From the NCBI GenBank assembly GCA_002335605.1, contig BEDY01000008.1:62001-126000 (forward strand): a stretch of DNA of 64,000 nt. Direction: 5' to 3'. Of the stretch, positions 1-11,292 are shown in pieces. Under the pieces are notes generated by a model, which was not told where the DNA came from, ran no database searches, and saw nothing but the letters and a program-made list of their open reading frames with translations. The position numbers were made by a program, and so were the translations under genes. Position 1 is the first letter of the stretch, and each line of letters begins with the position of its first letter. The stretch is from Prillingera fragicola. Its lineage: Eukaryota > Basidiomycota > Tremellomycetes > Trichosporonales > Trichosporonaceae.

Positions 1-569
1 AGGCCTTTGCCCAGATCAAGGGTGGCACCTGCGCCGGCAACAACCCCGAGGGCCTGACCGTCAAGATTATGGACAATGTCGTCTCGCCCTCTGGCCGCGT
101 TAGCGGTGGCTCCGCCGCTGCTGCCCCCGTTGCCGAGGCTCCCGCTGCCGCCGCCGAGGTCCCGGCCGCTAGCCCCTCTGCGCCCGCCGTCGACGCCCTC
201 GCCGCCGAGGCCCCCTCTGCTGCCGCAGCCGCTCCCGCTGCCTCGTCCTTCTCGATCCGCGGCAAGAACGCCTGGTGGATCTCCCCCGCGACCGTTACCG
301 CCGGCAGCGCCAACCCCGAGGTCACTGCTGCCAAGGTCAACCTTGCCGCCGCCCCCGTCGCCGCCTCAGAGGACGAGTGTGAGGAGGCCGCCGAGCCCAT
401 TCCCGCTGCCTCCGCCAACGACGCGTGCGAGTACGGCAAGTGGCAGTGTGCCGGCAAGACCCTCCAGGTGTGCAACCGCGCCACTTCGGCCGCCAACAGC
501 TGGGAGACTGTCTCGCAGTGCCCCTCAGAGTGCAGCTTCACCTCGTCTGGCAGCGTCATCTGCCAGTAA
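1..569 (+). CDS. C-terminal part of a probable secreted, Cys-rich protein (5' end outside window)
   Basis: The frame is open from base 3 and ends at a TAA at 567-569, so at least 188 residues of a longer protein are present; an internal ATG at 69 is unlikely to be the start because the same frame continues upstream. After a short N-terminal piece with one cysteine comes a long Ala/Pro/Glu/Ser-rich linker, typical of extracellular or wall-attached fungal proteins. The last ~48 residues form a compact module with six cysteines (CEYGKWQC, LQVC, QCPSEC, final VICQ). The spacing resembles small fungal carbohydrate- or chitin-binding modules such as CBM19, but I cannot assign a family. The catalytic or N-terminal domain and any signal peptide lie off the left edge. 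Codon use is strongly C-ending, as in well-expressed genes here. The function is not identified. Confidence 0.7.
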   Translation, partial: AFAQIKGGTCAGNNPEGLTVKIMDNVVSPSGRVSGGSAAAAPVAEAPAAAAEVPAASPSAPAVDALAAEAPSAAAAAPAASSFSIRGKNAWWISPATVTAGSANPEVTAAKVNLAAAPVAASEDECEEAAEPIPAASANDACEYGKWQCAGKTLQVCNRATSAANSWETVSQCPSECSFTSSGSVICQ

Positions 570-1735
570 GCACCCTCTCCCCACGAACTGGTTTCTGGGA
601 CTACAAGTACCGGCGCGTACACCACTAGACGACTCTTTCAACCACTGTGTACAACTAGCCCACGGTCTGCGCTCGATGCGCACAGCTTCGCCCCCTTGTA
701 GCCATCGGCTACTGTTTTACTCTCTTCATTTCGCTCTCCTCCTGTTACTTAACGCAGCCCGGCCGGCGAGCCCGCTGCTCCTTTCGCGCAGGTCGCACCC
801 AAACCCCTTGTCTGTACCACGTAGACTACTGCACAGGGCTCTCTGAGAGGGCTCTTGTGTAATGCGGCTGAGCCGTTCCCACCTCCAGTGGTATGCACTA
901 GCTGTTGCCATTCTACTGCCTCGAGCTGCTCCTCTGAATTACAACGACTGACGACGATGCGACTCACTTGTTCACTGGCTCACACTGACACAGGTGGGTG
1001 TGACGAGAGCCAGACTTTAGCTTCCCAAGGCAGCAACCCCCACAATCCCACAGATCCTGGACATGAGCGCACCGCGGGCCTCAAACAATAAGTGTGCTTT
1101 CACAGCCAGGATACTAGTAACCGATGAGAACACGGGTGTGAACAGAACCGCCGGATACACTCAGTCATTGTGAGATCTGCCATGGGGGGAGCGAGGGTTA
1201 GGAGACTCCGCGCGCCAAGACACGTTGTTGGGACTTTGGGGCTACGCTGTTCTGAAGTTTGAGTGATGTGTGATGGTGTTGAAACGCGTGTGGATCATGA
1301 TGCACATAGAAGGGCATGTCCGTCTAGTTCGGGCTATCCGGTCTCTTTGCATTGTACGTCATGTACCATTGTACCATTGTAGAGCAGACAGGGGCAAGGA
1401 ACGCGAAGAAACGGGATGACTTTGTGTCCACAGTAACAGTGTGTGGCAGACCCTCGCGAGGAAGCAGTAAGACAGAGGGTGTTGTTCGATTCTGAAAGGA
1501 GACAGCCAGGCCTAGCCATGACTGATCATAGAAACCATGTCCTTCCAGTACTCTAGACTCATGCACGGCACACTACCTCGTGCCAGATGCTCAGAGGCCA
1601 GACGACACTGACTGCACCAGACCGAGGTGACTGCCTTGCCTCCACCTCCACTCTCCTCACAATGCTGATCCCGCGTCATCACCACCCACCATTCACTTAT
1701 CACCACCTTCATCTCCACCCACCCACATCCCAACC
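570..1735. other. Intergenic region, no gene seen
   Basis: About 1.17 kb between the stop of the secreted-protein tail and the next ATG. Short ORFs occur on both strands, but none has protein-like composition or credible splice joints. It probably holds the 3' UTR of the left gene and, in the pyrimidine/CACC-rich stretch at about 1680-1735, the promoter and leader of the next gene. Confidence 0.6.
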
Positions 1736-2260
1736 ATGGCGTCAGGCGTCGTCTTCGACCCTCTCCTAACCCTCCGCCTCCGCCCCCTCGCAGCAGCAAC
1801 AACGACCTTCCTAATAGCCTTTGGCGAGCACTTCACCCTCACGACCCTCCGGGACGTCGACGCCGCGGCCTCCTCCTCAACCGCGTCGGCCTTTATCGAC
1901 TCGCGCTCCTCCCCGCGCTCCATAGCCTTGGCATGCTGCATGCTCGGCCTCACCGCTGCAGAGTGCATTTCCAACCTCGACCCGAAAAACTGGCCGCAGC
2001 ACGCTCCGGGCCTCGGCGGCGTGGGGAGCGACGCGTGGGTGGTCGCGTTCTGGGGGTATGCGGCTGGGGCCGGGCTGAGTCTCGCGGGGATCGTTGTGAG
2101 GGTGTTGATGCTGCACCCTAGTGAGCGCGAGGTAGGGGGCAAAATGGGTGTGGTAGAGGTTGAGCAATGGATGTGGTGGGACAGGACACGGCTCGTGCTA
2201 TGTGATGCTGGCGCTGTGTTGGCCGTGCTTACTGGGGTGATCGCCTCGATGCGCTTCTAG
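1736..2260 (+). CDS. Hypothetical small multi-pass membrane protein
   Basis: Single-exon ORF of 174 residues with a good start context (caaccATGGCG) and no intron signals. Hydrophobic segments lie at about residues 17-35, 64-80, 98-122 and 150-171, suggesting three or four membrane spans. The first two are separated by an Ala/Ser-rich stretch, and a soluble Trp-containing loop (QWMWWDRTR) precedes the last. The layout is that of small four-helix fungal membrane proteins of unknown role; I recognise no catalytic motif. It converges on the G-patch gene with only about 115 bp between the stops. Reading-frame quality and codon use support a real gene; the function is unknown. Confidence 0.65.
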   Translation: MASGVVFDPLLTLRLRPLAAATTTFLIAFGEHFTLTTLRDVDAAASSSTASAFIDSRSSPRSIALACCMLGLTAAECISNLDPKNWPQHAPGLGGVGSDAWVVAFWGYAAGAGLSLAGIVVRVLMLHPSEREVGGKMGVVEVEQWMWWDRTRLVLCDAGAVLAVLTGVIASMRF

Positions 2261-2376
2261 AGTGTGCGTAGATATGCAGACATGCAAAATGATACAGAAT
2301 GACCCATGTGGACCCTAGTGATGAATGAGACTCCCAAAAACTCTCCACGACGCGTTCGCTTGCGTGCGAGCCCGCC

Positions 2377-3390
2377 CTATGCTGCAGCCTTCCGCTTGGC
2401 CTTTTCAGCCTTCTTTGCCTCCTTTTCTTTCCTCTTCATGTCCTTCTCCTCTCGGCGCGCAATCTTGTCCAGCTTTTTGGCAGCTCGCACCTCGCGGGCA
2501 GCCACTTTGGCAGCCTTCTCGAGACGGCGGGCCTCACGACGAGCTTTACGAACCTCCTTGCTCTCGTCTACCTCGGCGTCGCCCTCATTGGACTTGCCCT
2601 TCTTGTCCTTCTTCTTGCTCTTGTCCTTCTTGGACTTTTTGCCAGCAGCGTCACTTGACTCGGCCTCATCGGCCAGGGTCGAGCTCGATGAGCCGGCCGC
2701 AGGGGATGTCTCTTTTGACTGGCTCGGTGTCTCCTCAGCTTCACTGCCCATCAACGACGGATCCTTGCTCGCAGGAGTACTGCGGAAAAAGCCAGAATAC
2801 AGCTTCCTCCGCGCAATCTCCTTGCCGGAGCGCTGGGCGATGGAGAGTGATGCTGCGGGTTTCGGTGCTGGTGACGAGGTGCCAGAGCGTGGTGTGGTGT
2901 TGCCAGAGGCGATGGAAGCAGCCGTAGAGGCGAAGATGCTGCAGAGTTAGCTCTGCTTAGGTCAAGGGCGAGGCAGGGCCTCATAAGATAGAGAGAATGG
3001 GGTGGGCGATCAGAGGGTGGTGCATGAAGTCAAAGCACATGTTGTAGCGGTGACCCTGCCAGACGCACGCCTGGTCCGAAAACCAGGCCCACGTCCAACA
3101 GAGCACACTGCGGTCGCGACTTCTGTTTATCGTCACTTCGCCGGGGAGTCGGGTGCGAGGGGAGCTGAAGAAGGCACTCACTGGTCCCAGAATGGAATCG
3201 CCTCGTCGCGATCCTTTCCAATACCGCTCAACGATTTTTTCTGAACAACTGCAAGGGGACGCTTCATTCCTCCCTCCTTCAGTGCTTCTTGGTTAGCATT
3301 TATGCTGATGCAAGACAAGTGCGGCTCACCTGTTCCCTTGCCGCCCCATCCTTGGGAGACCAGGTGGTCGTGTGGGTCGAACCGGGGCAT
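2377..3390 (-). CDS. G-patch domain nuclear protein (GPATCH4/Cmg1-like)
   Basis: Three exons give 242 residues: 3390-3330, 3287-3182 and 2938-2377. The N-terminal G-patch starts almost at Met1 (HLVSQGWGGKGT, then MKRPLAVVQKKSLSGIGKDR and PFWDHIF). This arrangement is typical of the GPATCH4/Cmg1 group of nucleolar, RNA-helicase-associated proteins. The tail from about residue 120 is Lys/Ser-rich and then strongly charged and helical (repeated KKDKK, RREARR, EKEAKK), as in ribosome-biogenesis factors. Intron 1 is 42 nt. Intron 2 is unusually long at 243 nt (3181-2939), but its ends (gtgagt, gctaac...gcag) join the frame exactly into FWDHIFASTAAS, which matches the family. The gene is head to head with CDC123 over 313 bp, so a shared promoter is likely. 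Confidence 0.82.
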
Positions 3391-3703
3391 GGTAGAGAGT
3401 CGGGACAAATATATACAAGGGTGTACAAGTAGAGATCAGCCTAGTCGTTACAGTCGTTTGTAGAGATGCAGAGCGCAGCAAGTGGCCACGCTTTGCTTTT
3501 AGTGGTCCGATGGTTGTTGTCAAGAAGGTCGTTGTCCAATTCTCTGTGTTGAAATTCATCGTACAAAAAGTGGAGGTGTGACTCTGACACAAACACGTGA
3601 CTATCACGCTGCCCAATGACAATATCAGGCTCACCTCCACTCATTATTATGGCAATGTTGCGAACGTTCCACTGCCAAGCATCCATCACCTGCTCTTACC
3701 ACC

Positions 3704-5169
3704 ATGCCAGTCCCAGTCAAAACCCCAGAGCCTGTCACCGTCTACCCCGCTCTCAAAAAGGCGAACATCGATGCAGCCCGCACTTCGGCGTGGTACGACA
3801 CTTTCGAGGACCTCACAATCCCCTCCACCTTTGTGGACATTGAGGCACTTGGCGAGCGCGAAGCCTTCCTCGACGTAAGTGAGGTGGCGGTTGGCTGAGC
3901 TGACTATGCCAGTGGCTGAATGCCGACTCTATCTTCATGCCGGAGGATGCCGACGGGTAAGTTTGGGGCTGGGAGCTCCTCTCTAGCCGTATGCAGCTCC
4001 ACGTTGGCCATGCCGCTGACTCTCAGTGGCGCCGCAGGGCCCTCGGCCGGTTCGGTCTCGACGGCCTCTATCCACTCTGCCCACTCTGACGAAGATGAGG
4101 GTTCGGATGCAGAGTCAGAGCCGACACCCGTCTACCGCTTGCCCAAGCTCAATGCTGCCATCCGTGACGCATTGCGCAAGTACGGTGGAGCCGTCTTCCC
4201 CAAGTTGAACTGGACCAGCCCAAGGGTGCGTCCTACACGCAGACGTGTGCTGATATTCCAGGACGCCGCATTCCTGTTACCACAGACCACCGGCCCGCTA
4301 TACTGCATGTTCCCCGCCGACGTCTATCTCGCCATCAAGTCTAGTGACTTTATCCACCACGATCTTGATCGCGAGCGGGTCTACGCTGGGTGCGTTGACG
4401 CCGTTTCGGACGAGGAGGAGCGCGCCGAGGGGGAGCACCCCGATGACAAGCCAATGAAGCTTGAGCTTGTGCTCAAGAAATATGTCGAGATGAACCCCGC
4501 CCGCGAGGTGCGCTGCTTTGTCCGCAACAGGATCTTGCTCGGTGAGTCGACGCTGACCCAAACACTGCTGACGCCACAGGTATCTGCCAGGGCGACACCA
4601 ACTTTTACGAGCATCTTCAGCCTGCCGACGTGCAGGCAGCTCTCCGCGAGACGGTCAAGGAGTTTTGGCTCGACGAGATCCGCGACAACTACGAGGGCGG
4701 CGACGATTGTGAGCCCCACCACCCGCACTAACGCTGATCTCCAGACGTGTTTGACCTGTACCTCCCGGATCCCAAGACGGCAGTCGTCGGCGCCTCCCCG
4801 ACACACCCAATTATCATTGACTTTGGGCCCTACCGCGCCTCAACCGACCCCTTGCTCTTCACGTACGAGGAACTCGCCACCATTCTCGAACGCGCAGAGA
4901 CCGCCGAAGCCTCGACAAGCGGTGACGGCAGCGGCGCCTCCCCCGCTGCCAACAACGGGGCAAGCAGCAGCACTGAGCAGGAGAGGTTGGAGACTCTCCC
5001 CGTTGTGCGTGTTATCGACTCGCAGTCCCATCCAGATGCTGCGCGGAACGCGCCGCAGTTTCAGGCCAACATGATGCCCATCGAGATGCTGGAGATGTCC
5101 CAGGGGCGCGATTTAGGGGAGCTGCAGGCTGCGTGGGCTGAGGCTGTTGCCCAAGGTATGCAGGAGTAG
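3704..5169 (+). CDS. CDC123: Translation initiation factor eIF2 assembly protein Cdc123
   Basis: Six exons (3704-3874, 3913-3956, 4027-4225, 4262-4541, 4580-4708, 4745-5169) join in frame to 415 residues, a usual length for the D123 family. The protein has an ATP-grasp-like fold that binds eIF2-gamma and promotes assembly of the eIF2 trimer in the cytoplasm. Family signatures are the N-terminal AWYDTFEDLTIPSTF, the KLNWTSPRDAAF segment across the exon 3/4 joint, REVRCFVRN, and the C-terminal YVFDLYLPD followed by IIDFGPY with its acidic metal/ATP-binding residue. An acidic stretch (SDEDEGSDAESE) follows the second exon. An Ala/Ser-rich insertion of about 35 residues before the C-terminus looks lineage-specific. 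All five introns are 35-70 nt with canonical ends. ATG 3704 follows cacc and begins the conserved N-terminus. Confidence 0.93.
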
Positions 5170-5368
5170 AGTTGTAGAAATGTGAATGACTTGACTCTTG
5201 TACTGTGGTCTTTCTCCGTCTGTAGACAGCAGCAAAAATAGATATCATACAAATGCTGTGTGTGTCCTGCACACAGGCCATGCAAATCCTAGCTACACCC
5301 AGTCCTCGTCAACACCCTCATTTCATCATTCCCACTAACGCACGTCTCGACCGTCGTCCGCTCGCTCA

Positions 5369-5689
5369 TCACCGCAGCACAATGGTAACCTCACCCCTGG
5401 AGGGATAGAGATCGGGGAACAGCTCCTCGCACAGCTGCTGATACATCACCGCTTCGTCAACAGCTCGGCGGGCCAGCTCGCGGCCGTGCCAGGTCTGCGC
5501 TTCTGGTCGTGGTGGGGGTGCTGGCTTTTGTTGCTGCTGCTGGGATGGGAGCCATGGGAGGTGGAGCTGGACAGGGGCGTTGTTGGATTCGAAGGTAGGG
5601 TGCAGGAAAGGGTGGAGCTGCAGACCCAGGCGGTTGGTGCTTGGCTGAGAATCCAGGAATCCCGAGAGGTTGAGAAAGTATCCTGACAT
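5369..5689 (-). CDS. Small hypothetical protein, weakly supported
   Basis: An open frame of 106 residues begins MSGYFLNLSGFLDSQ, has a Gln run (QQQQQ) followed by Pro-rich sequence, and ends in a more globular-looking stretch (ARRAVDEAVMYQQLCEELF ... VTIVLR). The C-terminal third looks like a folded domain, but I do not recognise it. A possible upstream joint exists: an ATG at about 5738-5736 followed by gtaggt and an acceptor tag just before TCAACTTCC would extend the N-terminus by a few residues. The plus strand is also partly open here, and the ATG is part of a CATG shared with a plus-strand ATG at 5688, so strand choice is not certain. It converges on CDC123 with 199 bp between. Confidence 0.4.
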   Translation of the reverse strand: MSGYFLNLSGFLDSQPSTNRLGLQLHPFLHPTFESNNAPVQLHLPWLPSQQQQQKPAPPPRPEAQTWHGRELARRAVDEAVMYQQLCEELFPDLYPSRGEVTIVLR

Positions 5690-7901
5690 GGAAGTTGACT
5701 ACTCTTCAGCTGGGGCCGACGAACAAGAACCTACCATTGTAAGTGTGAGTGCGCTCTTGGGAGTGATGACAGGCTAAGGGGGCCATGTCATGTTTGTGCA
5801 TTTACTGATGGCCTTTCAGTTTTATGAGTACCAGTTTGACAACGGGCACGAAAGGTGATGGCGTGCAGGCGCGAGTCGATGTGTCGAAGGGCAAGGCAAT
5901 TGGCGTGCCTTTACGCTGCTCCTTCTCGCCAACAGCTGCAAGGAGGGTGGTTATCGCACTGCCTGAATGTGAAGTATGCTGATGATTAGGATCCTGGTAT
6001 GTCGCGCCCAGCGCTGTGAGGGGCCAGACTCTCTGAGTTGTGAAGGATGGCAGGGGGTTGTGTGTGTTTGACGTGTGACTTTGTCTTGTGGCTTGAATCT
6101 CACACAGGTGTTGATGAGCAGCCACCTGCTCATCAAGACCGGCGCATTGACCGTACCATCATCTGGTGTCTGGTGTCTACCGTGCTCAGGATCAGACTCG
6201 ATGGCCTGTGGTTGCCGATGGAAACGGGCAACAAAGGGCAGAGGTGCGTGTCAGGTTCCGATGCCTCCCCCACTCTGACCGACATCATCAAGTGAGCGAA
6301 GTGGGGGCAAGCAAGATCAGTTGGCAAAAGGACAACGATCATAGTGCAGCCCCAAGCCAGAGGACCGCCATAGGATCATTGAGTGCCCGATAATTCTCCC
6401 CATTGTTTGAGTCTGCTCCCCAACATCCACAACCTGCAGCCCAGTCCTCGGCACTGAACCTCCGCCGGGCCACATTTGCGAGCAACGCTAGGAAGAAGCA
6501 TATCTGCGTGCCTGCGGGTCGGTAGCAAAACAGGACCCGGAGCATCATCGGCGGATCGACAATGCGTCTCGCCTACCAAGCCGAGGTGGGCTACACTGAA
6601 CGCGGAAAAAAAGATCGCCAGATGCCCCTGGATGCCTCGGTCGCTGTCAGTTCCTCCAGCCACGGGCGTGCCACTGGTATTCCGAAGCGGGGTGGCGCAC
6701 TCGCGCTGGTGGCAGCGAAGAAGGCCGACAGGAAGAGCACGAAAAGTCGAGCCGGAGTAATACGCCGCTTGTCGTGGCCAGTCTTTACGGACCAAGACTG
6801 TCGCGATAACCATATCTTGATCGTTCACGGGGAAGCCCTGGGGACTGCGACCAAAAGCCGGCCCCGCCGATAGCAGTAGGCGGGGACCCAGCGTGCTGGG
6901 GTTGGACGATTTCTGCCGTGTTCCGAAAAGACAAGAGTGATAGGAGGAAGCAAAAGATCAACAACGGCCTGGATGCGCCGTTTCTCCCGAGATTGGAAGA
7001 TGATTTCCATCAACAGTCCTTCACGTGGCAAATAATCTGTTGGCACTCGCTTCAACGCACCCGCCTATGGCCCATTCACTACACCCGAGATGCCTTGTCT
7101 AACGTTTGTTGGCGGGATTGGCGGGGAAGAGTCTGGAGCTACGGATCTTGGCTGAGATGTCGGCTGGGGCGCCGTGTGGGGGAGATGGTTTTATCCACAT
7201 TTACCCAAGATACAAAGGTGACGGTCAACACGCCGGAGTGTCAACAAGAACATTCTCCCCAGTTGGGCTTACCCTGCGCCGGAACCCCTCACGGGTCTAC
7301 GCAACCCGGCCATGTGCACACGAGCCTGAGCGGTTACCCTCAGGCACCCAACAAGCCGCCCATGTGCGGCCATGTCCACTGCCCTGTCCAACGAACAACG
7401 GCGGAAGAGCAGGAAGGAGCCGATCTCCAAGGACTGCCAGGTGGTGGGCCTGGACGACTTTAGTTTCATCACCTGGACCCCGCACTCATCGAGCTTCGCA
7501 CTCCCGCGACTCACCAAAATCAGCCCGGCTCCAGCCAGCGCGCCAGGTACCGTGCCGAACAGGTGGCGACGGCATCCTCGCCGCGTTCGCCGTCAAGGAC
7601 GCCGGTTTTTCCTCGTCACCGGCGAACGGTTCTGTATACACTAATACGGTTGCGCGGTTGCCTGTTCGATCAGACCACACAGCAGGCGACAGGGTCACAC
7701 GGGCCAACCTCGTTCCAGTACATAACAGCAGCTCCGCAAGAGGTCTGGAGTCCCCCATCCCCCTCCTCAATCCGGTTGACAGCCACCACCACTTCTCCAC
7801 ACTCTTACAGTTTCGACTCTTGTGCCCCTACTGCATCACGCGACCAGCCGATAAGGCTCCACCACTCAACCCACGTTCTACCTCCTCACCACATTTCCAT
7901 A
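5690..7901. other. 2.2-kb region without a convincing gene; leader/promoter of the UNC93-like gene
   Basis: Many short ORFs exist on both strands but none has a recognisable domain. The most protein-like stretch is on the plus strand at about 5824-5965, an ATG-led frame reading GDGVQARVDVSKGKAIGVPL onward, flanked by good splice signals (gtaagt at 5739, ctttcag at 5813-5819). I could not join it to a complete gene. The last ~150 bases before 7902 are CT/CAC-rich, as expected of a fungal 5' leader. A nitrogen- or stress-regulated long promoter for the transporter is possible but not shown by any motif I can name. Confidence 0.4.
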
Positions 7902-9588
7902 ATGGGCAATCTCGGAGAGCGCTTGGCTGGCATCAGCATTGGCCCCGTCCGCTGTAAGTATCTCGCAGGGGTACGGTGTCCGCAAAAAAACAAAACGCCC
8001 ACAACAACACCGTGGCCCCCGGAAGAAAGGAAATAGAAGTGGCAAACTGACAATATTCGCAGACAACGCACCTTTCACCCAGGTCTTCATCCTTGGTGTC
8101 GTAGCCTTCCTCTCGCCCGGTCTTTTCAACGCGCTCTCGGGTCTCGGTGCCGGTGGTACCCAGAACGTTGAGCTTATTGACAAGGGCAACGCCGCGCTCT
8201 ACACTCTTTTCGCTGTTACTGGAATCATTGGCGGTGCCGTCAACGTGAGTGGCAGCGGCCTTTATGTGCCTGACTGAGACTGACCTAAACCGTAGAATGT
8301 CCTCGGTGCCCGTCTTACTCTCTGCATCGGTACTCTTGGTTACTCGCTCTACGCCGGTTCCCTCTGGAACTACCAGCTCCACGGCAACGAGGCCTTTGTT
8401 ATCGCCGCCAGCGCGCTTCTCGGTGTCTGCGCGGGTCTTCTGTGGACCGCTCAGGGTGCCATTATGATGGCCTACCCCGAGGAGAAGGACAAGGGCAAGG
8501 CTTTCTCGCTCTTCTGGTCCGTGTTCACCATGGGTGGTGTTGTCGGCTCGGCCATCGCACTCGGTATCCAGGCCCGCAGCGATCTTCCCGAGACCTCGAC
8601 TGCCGTCTACCTCGTGTTCGTCATTCTCATGCTTATCGCCATTCTGGTCTGCTGGCTCATTCTGCCTGCCAACTACGTTATTCGTGGTGACGGCACTCTT
8701 GTCAACTTGAAGGCTAGCATGGGTGTCAAGGAGGAGCTGAAGAACTTTATCCAGCAGTTCAAGGACTGGCGCATGGTCCTTCTCTTCCCCATGTTCTTCA
8801 CCTCAAACTACTTTTACGCCTACCAGAACTCGATTGTCGCCCACATGTTCACCCCCCGCACCCGCGCTCTGTCCTCGTTCCTCGGCAACCTTGGCGCAGT
8901 CCTTGGTGCCATCGTTATTGGCTTCATCCTTGACAAGATGCCCGGTGGCCGTCGTAAGCGCGCCATCATTGGCTGGTGCTTTACCGTCTTCTTCATGAGC
9001 GTGGTCTGGTGCTCGGGTATCGGATGGCAGTCGACTTTCAAGCGTACCGAACCTCCCATGATGCTCGACTACACCAACAAGAAGGCTGGCGGTCCCCTGG
9101 CTCTCATGTTCTTCTACTACATTGTCGACTCTTTCTACCAGGGTCTCGCCTACTTTACCATGGGCTGTCTCACCAACGACCCCTTCAAGCTCGCCCGTAT
9201 GGCCGGTTACTACAAGGGTGTCCAGTCGGCCGGCGCCGCCGTCTCGTTCGGCATGGACGCCGTCCACACCAACTACATGGTCGAGATCTGCGTTTCCTTT
9301 GGCATCATGATGTTCTCCATGCCCTTCTGCCTCTACGTCCTCTGGAACACCAAGGACACTAACTACGACGAGTCCACCGTCCACGTCGAGGACCTTGACG
9401 AGAACCAGCTTCACCACGGCCGCATCCCCCAGGGCCACCACACCCACCACAGCAGCGCCCCCGGCGCCGAGACCGCCAACCCTCTCGAGTCGGTCCACAC
9501 TCACGAGAAGGACGACTACTCGCACGTTGACCGCACCAATGAGGCCCACGTCGCCGACCCGGTCACCCACAACGCCGGCCGCTACTAG
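7902..9588 (+). CDS. UNC93-like major facilitator superfamily membrane protein
   Basis: Three exons (7902-7953, 8063-8244, 8296-9588) encode 508 residues. The short first exon (MGNLGERLAGISIG...) is joined by a 109-nt intron, and the second intron is 51 nt. The protein has about 11-12 hydrophobic segments from residue 24 to 420, including FILGVVAFLSPGLFNALSGL and LSSFLGNLGAVLGAIVIGF, typical of fungal UNC93/DUF895 proteins of the MFS superfamily. A short basic loop (DKMPGGRRKR) follows a mid-protein helix, as in MFS carriers. The C-terminal ~75 residues are cytosolic, acidic and His-rich (HHGRIPQGHHTHHSS), which may bind metal or act in regulation. Substrates of fungal UNC93-like proteins are mostly unknown, so I do not assign one. 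Codon use is strongly C-ending, suggesting good expression. Confidence 0.88.
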
Positions 9589-10877
9589 GGGAATCATCTG
9601 GCTGCCCGGGATAGCCGACGCCTTCAAGTTCGGTCTTCGCCCTTGCCCCCGCAATAATGTCTACGCAGGAGTCGTGCATAATCTCGGGCGTAGTTGTAAC
9701 ATATAGTTTCAGTGGAAGTTTCTTGGTAGTGATTTCAGAAATGTCATTTACTACAGAAGTCATGCTCTGGTTAGGGTTTCTGACTGACCACTCCTGGCCG
9801 CAGCAACCTGTTTGTCACCCGCAAGCGTGACACCATTCGTGACACCATTCGCAAAGCCCCGGTTCAGCGCTTACAATCGCTCTCGTAATGTCTTGGCACT
9901 CGTGTCTTGGCTGTGTGTGGAGAACACCTGATGGCCTTCCGCCACTTTTGAGTTGGTAATCGGTGACGACGCCGCAAGGAATGGGTAACACGTTACGTCC
10001 TCAGGCCCACGTATGTACCTCGTTGGAGCACATGGGACAGGTGTCTGTTAATAAAGGTGAATGACGGATTGCGGGAACCTCGCCGCTCACAGTGTCGGGG
10101 CCTGGGCTTGGGCCGCATTGGGTAGCCGCTCACCCATTCAGCCACTCTGTGCGTCAGGACAATCTCGCGGCTCGCGGGTCAGGCGGTGATGCGTGATAAG
10201 CATACACCCTTGAGATTGATACGTCGCTTCTGCCACATGGTCACCTTGTGAGCTGCGACCCGGATGTACTGTTACTGGCTCTGTTCAATCCATCTATCTA
10301 TAAGGTGCACGCTCAGGGTGGTCACTTATCGACGGACAGGGGACGGCAGCGAACTCCAATCTCACGATAGGCCGGGATGCCTCGAGACCAGCTATGATTC
10401 TGCTCTGATGAATGAGAACTTGAGCTATTCATAAGGACCTGAATGCCACTACAGGTTCTACAGCTAACCAGAACTGTATCGAGACGGTCATGAGGTGGCC
10501 GTCGCTTCACATGTTTGAATCCCCGCTACTCCCAACTTCTGCTACTTGACAAAAGACCACGACCCGGATGGGCGGATTCACTTGCTATTCACCTTTGGCC
10601 GCGGCTCTTGCGCACGTTAGACGTACAAGATGGTGATATGTGCTTCATAGTCATCTGGCTGCTGGCTGCGACCCTGGGCATGCAACTACTTCCGGGGGCT
10701 GACGGCCGGCAACCTCCACCTATTGGCAGTTGCCGAGCCCCGGCAACACGGTGATCCCGGAACGTCCACCCGAGGGCTCGGAACGCTCTGTAAGCCCACC
10801 CCCATCGGGTGCAACTCGTCTCCTTGTCATTCTTCTTTCTCTTGCACTCTCACCCATCCACCCACAACAACCCAGCC
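9589..10877. other. Intergenic region with one short tandem repeat; no gene seen
   Basis: About 1.29 kb between the UNC93-like gene and the ABM-domain gene. ORFs are short and lack protein character. A 12-base tandem duplication (GTGACACCATTC, 9827-9838 and 9839-9850) is visible. The final ~60 bases (ctttctcttgcactctcacc...) are the pyrimidine-rich leader of the next gene. Confidence 0.5.
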
Positions 10878-11292
10878 ATGTCGTCCTTCCACGTTGTCGC
10901 CCAGATCCGCGCCCGTGACGCCGCCTCGGCTGACCGTGTCGAGAAGCGTGAGTTGTCCCACCTGCCCATCACTGACGCATACCAGTCCTCGGCGCCATCC
11001 GCGACCTCGCCCTCAGCGACAAGGAGCCCGGCACCTCCAAGTACTTTACCAACCGCGGCCGCGACGACCCCCTCGAGTTTGCCATCTATGAGGAGTATGC
11101 CAGCCAGGACGCCATGAACGGTCAGTATCCCCCACTACCTGAGCAGGGTCCCCGCCCCGCAGCACGGTATGTGCTAACGCGCCAACAGCCCACATGGCCG
11201 CGGCCCCCTTCCAGGCGCTCGTCGCCGAGGCCGAGCAGCTCTTTGACGGTGGCAAGGCGGGTCTCAAGATTGGCTACTACAACGCCTTCTAA
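10878..11292 (+). CDS. ABM-fold (antibiotic biosynthesis monooxygenase family) protein
   Basis: Three small exons (10878-10947, 10986-11120, 11189-11292) encode 102 residues, the size of a single dimeric alpha/beta-barrel ABM domain. Features are the first beta strand SFHVVAQIRARD, the helix DRVEKLLGAIRDLAL, the strand LEFAIYEEYASQDAMNAHM, where the final His matches the conserved region of the family, and the second helix FQALVAEAEQLF. ABM proteins include quinol and heme-type monooxygenases and many small stress-related oxidoreductases; the domain alone does not define the substrate. There is no targeting signal, so it is probably cytosolic. Introns of 38 and 68 nt have canonical ends (gtgagt...accag; gtcagt...gctaac...acag). 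The gene stands alone, with no biosynthetic cluster around it. Confidence 0.82.

Noticed and set aside
1475..1500. tRNA B-box-like string (GTTCGATTC)
   Set aside because: No A box, no acceptor-stem pairing and no correct spacing; other TTCGA/TTTGAAT strings also failed. No tRNA gene is called in the window.
7106..7957. 283-codon plus-strand ORF before the UNC93-like gene
   Set aside because: Arg/Pro/Ser/His-rich with no domain, and it runs over the start and first intron of the UNC93-like gene in another frame.
8803..9654. 283-codon minus-strand ORF opposite the UNC93-like gene
   Set aside because: Gly/Val-rich antisense translation typical of biased codons; the plus strand has clear membrane helices.
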